Source: an uncultured Oscillospiraceae bacterium (GTDB lineage Bacteria > Bacillota > Clostridia > Oscillospirales > Oscillospiraceae). From it: a stretch of 64,000 nt of DNA. Position numbers and translations under genes: made by a program. Position 1 is the first letter of the stretch. Each line of letters begins with the position of its first letter. Shown here piece after piece: positions 18,401-27,128 of the stretch. The notes under the pieces are model-generated. The model had not been told where the DNA came from. It was given only the letters and a program-made list of their open reading frames with translations, and made no database searches. Location of the stretch: contig CATKZP010000016.1 in assembly GCA_949841355.1 (NCBI GenBank), positions 1-64,000 on the forward strand, written 5' to 3'.

Positions 18401-18971
18401 GCAGGGTGCCGCCATAGATGGTGGTGTCAACATCATTCAGGATGCCCAGGGTCTTGGAGATGGAGTTCACCTCAATGCGCCAGGTGGAGCCGGTGAACTC
18501 ATCGTTCTTGTCGTAGCCCACAGCGCGCAGGATCATCGCCAGAGCCTCGTAACCAGTCACGTTATCACGGGGGTTAAAGGTGGTGGTAGTGGTGCCCTTG
18601 ATGATCTTGGCGTTGTGCAGGTAGCCAACATAACCGGCATACCAGGCATCGGCAGCCACGTCGGTGTAGGGGTGCCGGGTGGTGTAGAGGCCGGCCTGGC
18701 TGTCGGTCACGTCGCCGGTGACCAGACGGTAGATGATAGCCGCAACCTCAGCGCGGGTGATGCTGCTGCCGGGACGGAAGGTGGGGGCCTCAGCGTCGCC
18801 CTGGAACACCTTCATGCCGGTCAGAACATCGACCGCTTCCTCAAACGCAGGAGTGACGCCAGCGACGTCGCTGTACTGCGTGCCGGTGGTGGCGGCGTTG
18901 GCGGTCACCATCAGGGAAAACGCCATAACCATCGCCAGAGCCAGCGCGAGGAACTTCTTCAAGTTTCTCAT
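15492..18971 (-). CDS. S-layer homology (SLH) domain protein 1
   Basis: Signal peptide MRNLKKFLALALAMVMAFSLMVTANA; SLH-like YSDVAGVTPAFEEAVDVLTGMKVFQG…FRPGSSITRAEVAAIIYR; start at the RBS-preceded ATG. Confidence 0.9.
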   Translation of the reverse strand: MRNLKKFLALALAMVMAFSLMVTANAATTGTQYSDVAGVTPAFEEAVDVLTGMKVFQGDAEAPTFRPGSSITRAEVAAIIYRLVTGDVTDSQAGLYTTRHPYTDVAADAWYAGYVGYLHNAKIIKGTTTTTFNPRDNVTGYEALAMILRAVGYDKNDEFTGSTWRIEVNSISKTLGILNDVDTTIYGGTLHLAARRDVVASLLFNTAAYVPMVKYTLAFGYQDTGMEGGVVGSTKNPTLGYKIFGLTHNTGVVVGNEVTGEAAGTTKIGFSLNSQIAGSNISIEVDNNGAVIGASDNQTRFLTAIDDGMNIRTNKGSAYVYESDTTNALPENVTRSFKFSTDLRMFNHAVKVWYDNRSSQYETVGDIDGNTGTAQFSTNLTTYAYFDKVVNTAVVSLEDTADLGALAAMGNLGAAATNNWNSNRTNNWKAPGFTLRNNGTDYLTYFNYSFGPISPANYGSDPTSSASADSPVLKNDETDEWNLYLLISNSANKALDVVIPLDMTMTQIVQANNTTSPFSVGVLAANEAGATTAGANQYFGVAADDGKTNVAGTTTNYVSLAQANLKNSPKLDLGTKVAAIEITGTAGGNAYGRIGKTVADPDWGFAWPQNPLTSTYYYQLTENTLHRTATVIKVDYASQDVTLSDGTVLHQSVFAEATDATFTTQIEGSNTVTSNQGTFLQAGRDYTFTLDEQGNYIYWTTASNTAKFVYGTYIDFTTKTASSTFDYPLVYVGTDGKMGQENIVKVTDANVTTPVDLSGGVGMGYSTYNALQLPKRDNNNAAATAGYEKGRYVGYALDSNGNLVAVTDTNSQDTGYLMADTTNFGANPIEITSLDVSITAKAVDSANKLYLTNNTQFYLVDGAGTDNQKVTAYKGLAELMAGMDSVTIDGKNDITSRFLAPVEDPYKMIYYQAGIFEYAQNYDPSALEIKTVFIPAACVDFNKSIDDSLVFIGDSNSTMVTAINAHATQYTMYKDGVAGDYWIAGWESEANTAANAIDTNGNNVFYRLVDTGKTAADGKPIYTIRKVADTQAAASQIVIGKYYNGTTAANGDITTSTEWTLDPGAAALTDWAKYYATTYSSQVGYITCDANTDDLYNVGNATVKNLNTRTYPGINDTLTALNNASSLVNNVGVPVSCVLNTADTNARTVSVIYVNAPNP

Positions 18972-19087
18972 AGGAATTGTTTCCTCCTTTATATATTTGC
19001 CAGAAATTCGGAGCTTTTCAGCATTTATGGAAGAGATAGGATAAGCCATCCCGTCCGCCGTCAAGCTCCTCCCTTCAGGCTGAGGTC

Positions 19088-19116
19088 ATTATAGCAACGC
19101 CCAATCCTCAAGTCAA
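19088..19116 (-). promoter_or_regulatory. Sigma-A promoter TTGACT-N17-TATAAT for SLH gene 1
   Basis: Near-consensus hexamers at 17-nt spacing on the minus strand. Confidence 0.75.
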
Positions 19117-19130
19117 TGGGTCAAGCTCAA

Positions 19131-19147
19131 CTGTAACACAACTGTAA
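19131..19147 (-). promoter_or_regulatory. TTACAG-N5-TTACAG direct repeat (11-bp period) just upstream of the SLH1 -35
   Basis: TTGTTACAGTTGTGTTACAGTT read on the minus strand. Confidence 0.45.
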
Positions 19148-19404
19148 CAAAGCCTTGCGTTGCCCATACGGGTGCACCCCCTGCGCTTGGCGGCGCGTCT
19201 TTTTTATTTATTTTAATGTATGTCCCACTCGCCCACGGGATCAATTCTCCTGTAAAATACGCTTAAAAAATTATGATTTTTTCACATTTAGATGAAAAAC
19301 AATGCCGTTTCGCCCATAAACGGGATGGCTTATCCTGTCCCACGCAAGACCGCCAAAAAAAGTTCCGAATTTCTGGCAAATATATAAAGGAGGAAACAAT
19401 TCCT

Positions 19405-22400
19405 ATGAGAAACTTGAAGAAGTTCCTCGCGCTGGTTCTGGCGATGGTTATGGCGTTCTCTCTGATGCTGACCGCCAACGCCACCACCACCGGCACGCAG
19501 TACAGCGACGTCGCTGGCGTCACTCCTGCGTTTGAGGAAGCGGTCGATGTTCTGACCGGCATGAAGGTGTTCCAGGGCGACGCTGAGGCCCCCACCTTCC
19601 GTCCCGGCAGCAGCATCACCCGCGCTGAGGTTGCGGCTATCATCTACCGTCTGGTCACCGGCGACGTGACCGACAGCCAGGCCGGCCTCTACACCACCCA
19701 GCATCCCTTTACCGACGTTGCTCCCAACGCCTGGTATGCTGGTTACGTGGGCTACCTGCACAACGCTAAGATCATCAAGGGCACCACTACCACCACCTTT
19801 AACCCCCGTGAGAACGTGACTGGTTACGAGGCTCTGGCGATGATCCTGCGCGCTGTGGGCTACGACAAGAACGACGAGTTCACCGGCCCCACCTGGCGCA
19901 TCGAGGTGAATTCCACCTCCAAGACCCTGGGCATCCTGAAGGATGTTGACACCACCATCTATGGCGGCACCCTGCATCTGGCTGCCCGCCGTGACGTGGT
20001 CGCCTCCCTGCTGTTCAACACTGCCGCTTATGTGCCCATGGTGCAGTACACCCTGGCCTTCGGCTACCAGAACACCGGCATGGAGGGCGGCGTGGTCGGC
20101 TCTAAGCTGAATCCCACCCTGGGCTACAAGATCTTCGGTCTGACCCACAACACCGGCGTCGTCGTCGGCAACGAGGTCACCGGCGAGGACAAGGGCACCA
20201 CCAAGATCGGCTTCTCCCTGAACTCCGCCCGGACCGCGGCCGACCTATCCGGTATCTGGAATCCTGACGATCCGGACGCTCCCACTAACATTATTAATGG
20301 TATCCTCAGCACTCAGCAGACCGCTTTCGTCACCACCATCGACGACACCATGACCATCCGCAAGGCTCCCACTGATGTGTTCGATCATGATGAGGACGGC
20401 ACCGCCGACGCTCCCTACTACGGCAGCGCCTACGTGTACGAGAGCGACACCACCAACCCCCTGCCCCTGAACGTCACCCGTTCCTTCAAGATCTCCACTG
20501 ACCTGCGCATGTTCAACCACGCCGTCAAGGTGTGGTACGACGACCGCAGCAGCCAGTACGAGACCGTTGGTACCGGCGTGAACGGCACCGCTCAGTTCAC
20601 CACCAACCTGACCACCTATGCCTACTTCGACAAGGTCGTCAACACCGCCGTGGTGAGCGTCAACAGCGAGACCGCCGCTCAGCACGAGCTGGGCTCCGTG
20701 GGAACCACCACCGCTCTGGGCGCTCAGGCTACCAACAGCTGGTCCGCCAACGCGTCCAACAACTGGAAGGCTCCCGGCTTCAAGCTGCGCACCCTCGACA
20801 TCGACGGCGACGGCACTCTGGATAACGTGGCTTACAACAACTACTCCTTCGGCCCCATCAAGCCGAACGAGTACACCAACGCCATCACTCAGAGCCCCGT
20901 GCTGAAGAACAACAAGAACGAGGGCACCCACGATCATACCGATGCCAACCTCGGCAATGACAACTGGGGTCTGTACCTGCTGATCTCCAACAGCGCCGAC
21001 AAGGCTCTGGACGTGGTGATCCCCCTGGATATGACCTTCACCAAGATCACCCAGATCAACAACACCACCGCCCCCTACACCGTGGGCGTGTATAACGGCA
21101 ACATCAGCCCCATTGCCGACAGTCAGGCTAACATCTACTTCGACACGTGGGATACTGTCAAGTCCTCCAACAACGAGCAGTACGCCGTGATGGCCCAGCA
21201 GAACCTGCGCAACAGCCCCAACACCGCGCTGAACACCAAGGTGGCCGCTATCCAGATCACCGGCACCGCTCCCGGCTACCTGAGCCGTCCCACCGCTGTT
21301 AGCAACACTCCTTACACTGGCAATGTTACCGGCGGCGGCAAGCCCGTGCTGGACATCGGTCCTGACTGGAACGACGGCAACGCCCCCCTCCCCTTCGGCT
21401 TCAATCCGGGCGCTGTCGATGAGGTTTCCACCTACTACTATCAGCTGAGCGAGAACACCATCCATCAGACCTATAAGGTGCTCTACATCGACCCGAAGAA
21501 CCAGGACCTGACCGTTCAGAAGGCCGACGGCACCACCGCCGTGCTGCATCAGTCCGTGTTCGCTGAGGCCGTTGACGCCACCTTCACCACTCAGATGGAG
21601 GGCGTGGCCATCCAGGCCGACGGCACCTACCAGAAGCAGCTGGAAGAGGGCCGCGACTACACCTTCACCCTGGACGAGCAGGGCAACTACATCTACTGGA
21701 CCACTCCCGTTGACACCGGCCGGTTCGTGTACGGCACCTACATTGACTTCACCACCAAGGTGGCCTCCAGCACGTTCGCCTATCCGTTCGTGTACGTGGG
21801 CGCCAACGGCGAAGTGAAGCAGCAGACCAACGTCACCAAGATGACGGTGAACGACGGTACCACCAACTCTCAGTCCACCCTGAGCACCGTGACTTATGAC
21901 CTGACCGAGCTGCCCAAGCGCGACAGCAGCGCCGCCGTGGCCGCCACTTCCGGCTACATGAAGGGCTACTACATCGGCTACGCTCTGGACGGCACCGAGC
22001 TGAAGGCCATCCGTCCCTACGACGCCTCCGATCCCGACACCTACAAGAACGACTCCCTGTACACCGGCTTCTACCAGGCCACTGCCGCTAACTTCGGCGC
22101 TGGCGTGCTCACTGTTGACAAGGACGCCGAGACCCTGGGCGCCGTGTCCGTGCCCGGCGGTATCGCTGGCATCGAGTACTTCCTGACCAACAACACCACC
22201 TTCTACGTGGTGGACGGCGCCGGTACCGACAACCAAACCGTGAAGGAGTACAAGGGCCTGACCGGGCTGCGCGCTGGTTACAAGGATGTCAAGATCGACG
22301 TCACCACCGCCACCTCCAAGCTGCTGACCGCCCGCAAGTACCTGCTGGCCGCTGACGGCACCGATCCCCACAGTGTCAACGTTGATGCTACCGGCACCGC

Positions 22401-23190
22401 CATCAAGACCTTCCCGTACAGCATGGTGTACTACAGCTTCGGCCGTCAGGACTATGCTCAGGACTACATGGGCAGCGCCTGGGAGATCAAGAGCGTGTTC
22501 CTGCCCGTGGACGCCCTGACCTTCACCGGCACCGTGGAGAACGCCCTGCGCTTCGTGGGCGACAACACCCTGGACGCCATCAGCGTGGTGGAGGGCGATC
22601 AGATCACCCGGTTCACCATGTATGACAAGGACGGCAACGAGGGCAAGTACTGGGTTGACGGCTACATTGCCGACGGCAACTCCTCCGCCTGGGTCATTGA
22701 GCAGAACAACGACAACGTGTTCTACAACCTGGTAGCGACCGGCAAGGCCACCGTGGACGGCCAGCCCATCTACTCCGTGCGCCCGCTGAGCGCCAAGGAA
22801 GCCGAAGGCGTGATCGGTCAGTACTACGACGAGACCCCGACCATGGTTGGCGACACCCTGACCTACACTGCGGGCGTTGACGTGAGCATCGGCACCGATT
22901 ATACCGGCGCTACCGCTCCGGCTCTGTACGCGGCTACCACCGCCAACAGCCAGATCGCTTACATTGACGAGAAGCCGCTGTCCGCTGCCAGCGATCTGTA
23001 CAACGTGGGCGCGGCCAAGGTCGTGAACCTGAACAGGGGCGTATTCCCCGGCATCACCGACCTGGCCAGCCTGAACAACGCTGGCTCCCTCACCGATAAC
23101 GGCGGTGTGCCCGTGTCCTGCGTGCGCAGCGGCATCACTGTGAGCACCATCTTCGTCAACGCCAACACCGCTGCTGAGACCACTCCCTAA
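19405..23190 (+). CDS. S-layer homology (SLH) domain protein 2
   Basis: N-terminal ~275 aa nearly identical to SLH protein 1; same RBS and 5' leader. Confidence 0.9.
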   Translation: MRNLKKFLALVLAMVMAFSLMLTANATTTGTQYSDVAGVTPAFEEAVDVLTGMKVFQGDAEAPTFRPGSSITRAEVAAIIYRLVTGDVTDSQAGLYTTQHPFTDVAPNAWYAGYVGYLHNAKIIKGTTTTTFNPRENVTGYEALAMILRAVGYDKNDEFTGPTWRIEVNSTSKTLGILKDVDTTIYGGTLHLAARRDVVASLLFNTAAYVPMVQYTLAFGYQNTGMEGGVVGSKLNPTLGYKIFGLTHNTGVVVGNEVTGEDKGTTKIGFSLNSARTAADLSGIWNPDDPDAPTNIINGILSTQQTAFVTTIDDTMTIRKAPTDVFDHDEDGTADAPYYGSAYVYESDTTNPLPLNVTRSFKISTDLRMFNHAVKVWYDDRSSQYETVGTGVNGTAQFTTNLTTYAYFDKVVNTAVVSVNSETAAQHELGSVGTTTALGAQATNSWSANASNNWKAPGFKLRTLDIDGDGTLDNVAYNNYSFGPIKPNEYTNAITQSPVLKNNKNEGTHDHTDANLGNDNWGLYLLISNSADKALDVVIPLDMTFTKITQINNTTAPYTVGVYNGNISPIADSQANIYFDTWDTVKSSNNEQYAVMAQQNLRNSPNTALNTKVAAIQITGTAPGYLSRPTAVSNTPYTGNVTGGGKPVLDIGPDWNDGNAPLPFGFNPGAVDEVSTYYYQLSENTIHQTYKVLYIDPKNQDLTVQKADGTTAVLHQSVFAEAVDATFTTQMEGVAIQADGTYQKQLEEGRDYTFTLDEQGNYIYWTTPVDTGRFVYGTYIDFTTKVASSTFAYPFVYVGANGEVKQQTNVTKMTVNDGTTNSQSTLSTVTYDLTELPKRDSSAAVAATSGYMKGYYIGYALDGTELKAIRPYDASDPDTYKNDSLYTGFYQATAANFGAGVLTVDKDAETLGAVSVPGGIAGIEYFLTNNTTFYVVDGAGTDNQTVKEYKGLTGLRAGYKDVKIDVTTATSKLLTARKYLLAADGTDPHSVNVDATGTAIKTFPYSMVYYSFGRQDYAQDYMGSAWEIKSVFLPVDALTFTGTVENALRFVGDNTLDAISVVEGDQITRFTMYDKDGNEGKYWVDGYIADGNSSAWVIEQNNDNVFYNLVATGKATVDGQPIYSVRPLSAKEAEGVIGQYYDETPTMVGDTLTYTAGVDVSIGTDYTGATAPALYAATTANSQIAYIDEKPLSAASDLYNVGAAKVVNLNRGVFPGITDLASLNNAGSLTDNGGVPVSCVRSGITVSTIFVNANTAAETTP

Positions 23191-23219
23191 TCGCTTCGGC
23201 TGAGACGAACGCAAAGACC

Positions 23220-23256
23220 TAAAAAAGGCCCCCCGGATTTTTCCGGGGGGCCTTTT
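23220..23256. terminator. Bidirectional terminator AAAAAAGGCCCCCCGGATTTTTCCGGGGGGCCTTTT
   Basis: Same design as 15417-15455. Confidence 0.85.
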
Positions 23257-23265
23257 CTGCGCGGT

Positions 23266-23676
23266 TCACACAACGGCGACGTAGTAATAGAGGCGGCCTT
23301 CTGTGTTCAGGGTGTGCACGTTGTTGGTTCCCACCCGGAAGCCGCTGCCCTCCACGTAGAACACCGGGGAGCATTCGTGGTCCTTCACCGTAAAGTGCGG
23401 AGTCATGCCGCGCGATTGGACAAATACGGCCTGGACCTCGTATCCCACGTCCACAAACCGCAGCTGCACGCCGTTGCCGGTGTAGGCGCCGATGATGATC
23501 TTGTGCGCCTCCAGCACCGCGATCCGGGCGTCCAGGGCATCGTCCGCGGCCTTAGCCTCCGCCCGGGCGGCCTCCAGCGCGGCCTCCGCCCTCTCCATGT
23601 TTTGGTTGAGCGGGTCTGGGGAAAACACGTCGCTGGGTTCGATGAGATTGAGCTGATACGTTTCTGTTTGCTTCAT
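23266..23676 (-). CDS. Small tail-fibre-like protein, paralogue of 14988..15410
   Basis: MKQTETYQLNLIEPSDVFSPDPLNQNMERAE… + IIGAYTGNGVQLRFVDVGYEVQAVFV. Confidence 0.8.
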   Translation of the reverse strand: MKQTETYQLNLIEPSDVFSPDPLNQNMERAEAALEAARAEAKAADDALDARIAVLEAHKIIIGAYTGNGVQLRFVDVGYEVQAVFVQSRGMTPHFTVKDHECSPVFYVEGSGFRVGTNNVHTLNTEGRLYYYVAVV

Positions 23677-23680
23677 TTTT

Positions 23681-23705
23681 ATCCCTCCCTATACCGGGGA
23701 GGGAT
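23681..23705 (-). promoter_or_regulatory. Hairpin ATCCCTCCC…GGGAGGGAT occluding the SD of the 23676 gene
   Basis: Mirror copy of 14960-14982. Confidence 0.6.
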
Positions 23706-23738
23706 AACGGCGGCGCGGGTGCACGCTCCGGGGCAACG

Positions 23739-23766
23739 AAAGCCCCCGCCTTGGGCGGGGGCTTTC
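23739..23766 (-). terminator. Hairpin AAAGCCCCCGCCTTGGGCGGGGGCTTT
   Basis: Directly downstream of the PFL gene. Confidence 0.75.
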
Positions 23767-23767
23767 C

Positions 23768-25126
23768 TTAATTTTTGAGGCTGTGCAGCGGCGCGGGGAT
23801 ACGCCCGCCCCGGGCCACGAAGTCCTCCGCGCTCCCGGTGTGGCAGGGCATCACCGGCGCGGAGCCCAGCAGCCCGCCGAACTCCACCACATCCCCCACG
23901 TTCTTTCCGGGGGCGGGGATGAGGCGCACGGCGGTGGTCTTTTGGTTCACCATGCCGATGGCGGCCTCGTCCGCGATAATGGCGGACAGGGTGGCGGCGG
24001 TGGTGTCGCCGGGGACGGCGATCATGTCCAGCCCCACCGAGCACACGCATGTCATGGCCTCCAGCTTGTCCAGAGTGAGGGCCCCGGACTGGGCGGCAGC
24101 GATCATGCCCTCGTCCTCGCTCACCGGGATGAAGGCCCCGGACAGCCCGCCCACGGAGGAGCTGGCCATCACGCCCCCCTTCTTCACCGCGTCGTTCAAC
24201 AGGGCCAGGGCGGCAGTGGTGCCGTGGGTGCCACATACCTCCAGGCCCATCTCCTCCAGGATGCGGGCCACGCTGTCTCCCACGGCGGGGGTGGGGGCCA
24301 GGGACAGATCCACAATGCCGAAGGGCACGCCCAGCCGCGTGCTGGCCTCCCGTGCCACCAGCTGGCCCATGCGGGTCACCTGGAAGGCGGTCTTTTTGAT
24401 GGTCTCCGCCACCACGTCGAAGCTCTGGCCCTTCACCCGCTGGAGGGCGTGGTGGACCACCCCGGGGCCGGATACGCCCACGTTGATGACCCGCTCGGCC
24501 TCCCCCACGCCGTGGAAGGCGCCCGCCATAAAGGGGTTGTCCTCCACCGCGTTGCAGAACACCACCAGCTTGGCGCAGCCAAAGCCGCCGTTATCGGCGG
24601 TGCGCTGGGCGGCGGCCTTGATGGTCTCGCCCATGAGCCTCACCGCATCCATGTTGATACCCGCCTTGGTGGAGCCCACATTGACGCTGGAGCACACCAC
24701 GTCGGTGACGGCCAGCGCCTCGGGGATGGCGGCGATGAGCTTTTTGTCCGCCCCCGTCATCCCCTTCTGAACCAGGGCGGAGAAGCCGCCGATGAAGTTC
24801 ACCCCCACCGCCTTGGCCGCCTTGTCCATGGCGGCGGCGAAGGGGACGTAGTCCTCGGTGCGGGACGCCCCGGCCACCAGGGCCATAGGGGTAACGGAAA
24901 TGCGCTTGTTGACGATGGGAATACCGAACTCGGCCTCGATGTCCTCACCGGTTTTCACCAGCTTTTCCGCCGAGGTGGTGATCTTGTCGTAGATCTTCCG
25001 GCAGGCGGCGTGGGGGTCGGGGTCGCAGCAGTCCAGCAGGTTGACGCCCATGGTGATGGTGCGCACGTCCAGGTGCTGGTGGTCGATCATCTGAATGGTC
25101 TGTAAAATGTCGTTGGTGTTAATCAT
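23768..25126 (-). CDS. PFL family protein (UPF0210/DUF711)
   Basis: [28 protein letters not shown]…; typical pairing with an ACT protein. Confidence 0.9.
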   Translation of the reverse strand: MINTNDILQTIQMIDHQHLDVRTITMGVNLLDCCDPDPHAACRKIYDKITTSAEKLVKTGEDIEAEFGIPIVNKRISVTPMALVAGASRTEDYVPFAAAMDKAAKAVGVNFIGGFSALVQKGMTGADKKLIAAIPEALAVTDVVCSSVNVGSTKAGINMDAVRLMGETIKAAAQRTADNGGFGCAKLVVFCNAVEDNPFMAGAFHGVGEAERVINVGVSGPGVVHHALQRVKGQSFDVVAETIKKTAFQVTRMGQLVAREASTRLGVPFGIVDLSLAPTPAVGDSVARILEEMGLEVCGTHGTTAALALLNDAVKKGGVMASSSVGGLSGAFIPVSEDEGMIAAAQSGALTLDKLEAMTCVCSVGLDMIAVPGDTTAATLSAIIADEAAIGMVNQKTTAVRLIPAPGKNVGDVVEFGGLLGSAPVMPCHTGSAEDFVARGGRIPAPLHSLKN

Positions 25127-25163
25127 GGTGTTGACTCCTTGATTATGTTATGCTGCGAAGCAC

Positions 25164-25439
25164 TCAGATCCTGTGCATGGCATCGAAAATATCTTCTCTC
25201 TGAACCCGGATGTCCAAGCCCCGCTCCTTGCCCGCTTCCATCAGGTCCTCCCGCAGCCGGGCGAAGGGCACCGTGGTCTGGGAGGCATCCACCAGCATAA
25301 TCATGGTGAAATACTCCTGCAAGACGGTCTGGCTGATGTCCAGCACGTTGACGTTTTTCTCGCTGAGCAGGGCGCACACGGCGGCGATAATGCCCACCTG
25401 ATCCCTGCCGATAACGGTGACAATGGCTTTCATACTCAT
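25164..25439 (-). CDS. ACT domain protein (UPF0237 type)
   Basis: MKAIVTVIGRDQVGIIAAVCALLSEKNVNVLDISQTVLQEYFTMIMLVD. Confidence 0.9.
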   Translation of the reverse strand: MSMKAIVTVIGRDQVGIIAAVCALLSEKNVNVLDISQTVLQEYFTMIMLVDASQTTVPFARLREDLMEAGKERGLDIRVQREDIFDAMHRI

Positions 25440-25924
25440 TTCTCCTTACTTTTTTGATATACCCAAACCGCGCTGAACACGTCGGCGCAGAAGATAAACT
25501 GCAAGGTCCCGTTCAAAACGGCGGCCTTTGTGGTCAGCCTGCCCTCCGCCCTGCACCGCAGCACCGCCGCCAGCCCCGCCAGGCCGCTGATGCCGATGGT
25601 GAACAGGTCCAGCACCCACACGATCATGGTGACGGCGGCGAACTGGACCATCGCCAGCCCGCTCAGCCCCACCCAGAAAAACACCAGATAGGCGGGGATC
25701 TGGGCCAGCTTCACCGCCATGGACAGCAGCGCCGCCTCCCGGCCCGCCCACCGCCGCCAGCCGCTGAGGGTCAGAATGACCACGGCGCACACCAGCCCGA
25801 TGGTGAGGGCCGCCGGGATCAGCAGCACCACGCTCCCGTTTCCCGTCCGGCCTCCCAGCCACAGGGCAACCAGGACGGAGTATGGGAACACCCCCGCGCC
25901 CACGCCCAGCAATGCCTTTTCCAT
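25436..25924 (-). CDS. Hypothetical membrane protein
   Basis: Multiple hydrophobic segments; start at MEKALLG. Confidence 0.7.
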   Translation of the reverse strand: MEKALLGVGAGVFPYSVLVALWLGGRTGNGSVVLLIPAALTIGLVCAVVILTLSGWRRWAGREAALLSMAVKLAQIPAYLVFFWVGLSGLAMVQFAAVTMIVWVLDLFTIGISGLAGLAAVLRCRAEGRLTTKAAVLNGTLQFIFCADVFSAVWVYQKSKEK

Positions 25925-25938
25925 GTCTCCTCCTTCCC

Positions 25939-26424
25939 TCAAACGCCCAGTTCATACAGCAGCATCCACGGCCTGCCGTCTTTTTCAATGGTTTTGACAA
26001 TCTCAAACCCCGCGGCCAGGTAGATGTCCCGCACCCGTATCTCCTCCGCGCCGGTGTCCAGCCGCAGCCGGCCCACGCCCCGGCGGGCGCACTCGGCCTT
26101 GACCGCCTCCACCACCCGGGCGGTCATGCCCCGGTGGGCGAATTTGCGCCGGACGCACAGCTTATGCAGGTACCCCGCTTCCAGCGGCTCTGCCTGGGGC
26201 CACCACTCCCGGTCGCTCCACTGGAGGATGAAGGCGCAGGCCGTTTCTCCGTCCACCGTGCCCACGCAGAAGTTTTCCGCCCCCGCCTCATCGGTCAGCA
26301 GCTCCTCCGGGGTGAGCCACTCGTCGGGCCACAGCCGCAGCCCCCGCTCCCGGCCCCAGGCGGCCACCTCCCGCATGACGGCCATGGCCCGCTCCGCGCT
26401 GTTGGGAATCAGCGTCAGCTCCAT
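25939..26424 (-). CDS. GNAT family N-acetyltransferase
   Basis: LHKLCVRRKFAHRGMTARVVEAVKAECARRGVGRLRLDTG…IYLAAGFEIV. Confidence 0.85.
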   Translation of the reverse strand: MELTLIPNSAERAMAVMREVAAWGRERGLRLWPDEWLTPEELLTDEAGAENFCVGTVDGETACAFILQWSDREWWPQAEPLEAGYLHKLCVRRKFAHRGMTARVVEAVKAECARRGVGRLRLDTGAEEIRVRDIYLAAGFEIVKTIEKDGRPWMLLYELGV

Positions 26425-26428
26425 GCCC

Positions 26429-27004
26429 TCACCCCAGGTCGTCCAGGGTGAGCCGGAAGGTCCCGCCCATGCGCTCCATAAACCAGTCCACTTCCTCCAT
26501 ATTCATGGAACGCAGGGCGGCCATGGTTTCGTCCGCGGCGCGGCCGAACTCGCTGTTGCCCGCCTTCAGCTCCTCCTGGCACTTGAGCCACGCCGCCAGC
26601 TTGTCCGCCGCCTTCACGTAGCGGCTGGTCTGCCCGTCGCTCTCCCGCACCAGGGGCTCGTAGGCGGGGACCAGCTCGGGGGGCAGCATGGACAGCAGCT
26701 TGTCCTGAGCCGCCGCCTCCACCTGCTTATAGGCGTCCTTCAGGGAGGGGTTGTAGTATTTGATAGGGGTGGGCATGTCACCGGTGATGATCTCCGGCGC
26801 GTCGTGGAACAGCGCGGCGGCGGCGGTCTTGTCCGGGTCCAGGTCCTTGCGGAACACGTCCCGGCCGATGACCGCCAGGGCGTGGGCCAGCACCGCCACC
26901 TCGTAGGAGTGTTCCTCCACGTTCTCGGTGCGGGTGTTGCGCATCAGCGCCCAGCGGGCGATGTAGCGCATCCGAAAGATGTACGCGAAAAAGCTGTGGT
27001 TCAT
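26429..27004 (-). CDS. 5'-deoxynucleotidase, YfbR-type HD protein
   Basis: RWALMRNTRTENVEEHSYEVAVLAHAL…ALFHDAPEIITGDMPTPIKYYNP. Confidence 0.9.
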   Translation of the reverse strand: MNHSFFAYIFRMRYIARWALMRNTRTENVEEHSYEVAVLAHALAVIGRDVFRKDLDPDKTAAAALFHDAPEIITGDMPTPIKYYNPSLKDAYKQVEAAAQDKLLSMLPPELVPAYEPLVRESDGQTSRYVKAADKLAAWLKCQEELKAGNSEFGRAADETMAALRSMNMEEVDWFMERMGGTFRLTLDDLG

Positions 27005-27128
27005 GGGATCAGGCCGCCTTTCTATGTCTGCCCCGGTATTTTACCATGGCGGGGTGCAAAAGTAAATTGCTATTTCGCCCGCCGGATGGTATAATGACGG
27101 GAAAACGTCCCCAAGGAGAGGCTGCCAC

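Noticed and set aside
18540-18760. Short CRISPR-like periodicity in the SLH genes (ACC/GGC-rich)
   Set aside because: Codon-bias repeats of Thr/Gly/Asn-rich protein, no repeat-spacer architecture; no cas genes in the window.
16074-19094. 1006-aa ORF antisense to SLH1 (and similarly 20245-23214, 989 aa, antisense to SLH2)
   Set aside because: Low-complexity Gly/Val/His/Gln-rich translation typical of the antisense frame of GC3-rich coding sequence; no RBS or domain; the sense frame has signal peptide and SLH domains.
23783-25105. 440-aa plus ORF opposite the PFL gene
   Set aside because: Antisense artefact; sense frame conserved and paired with the ACT protein.
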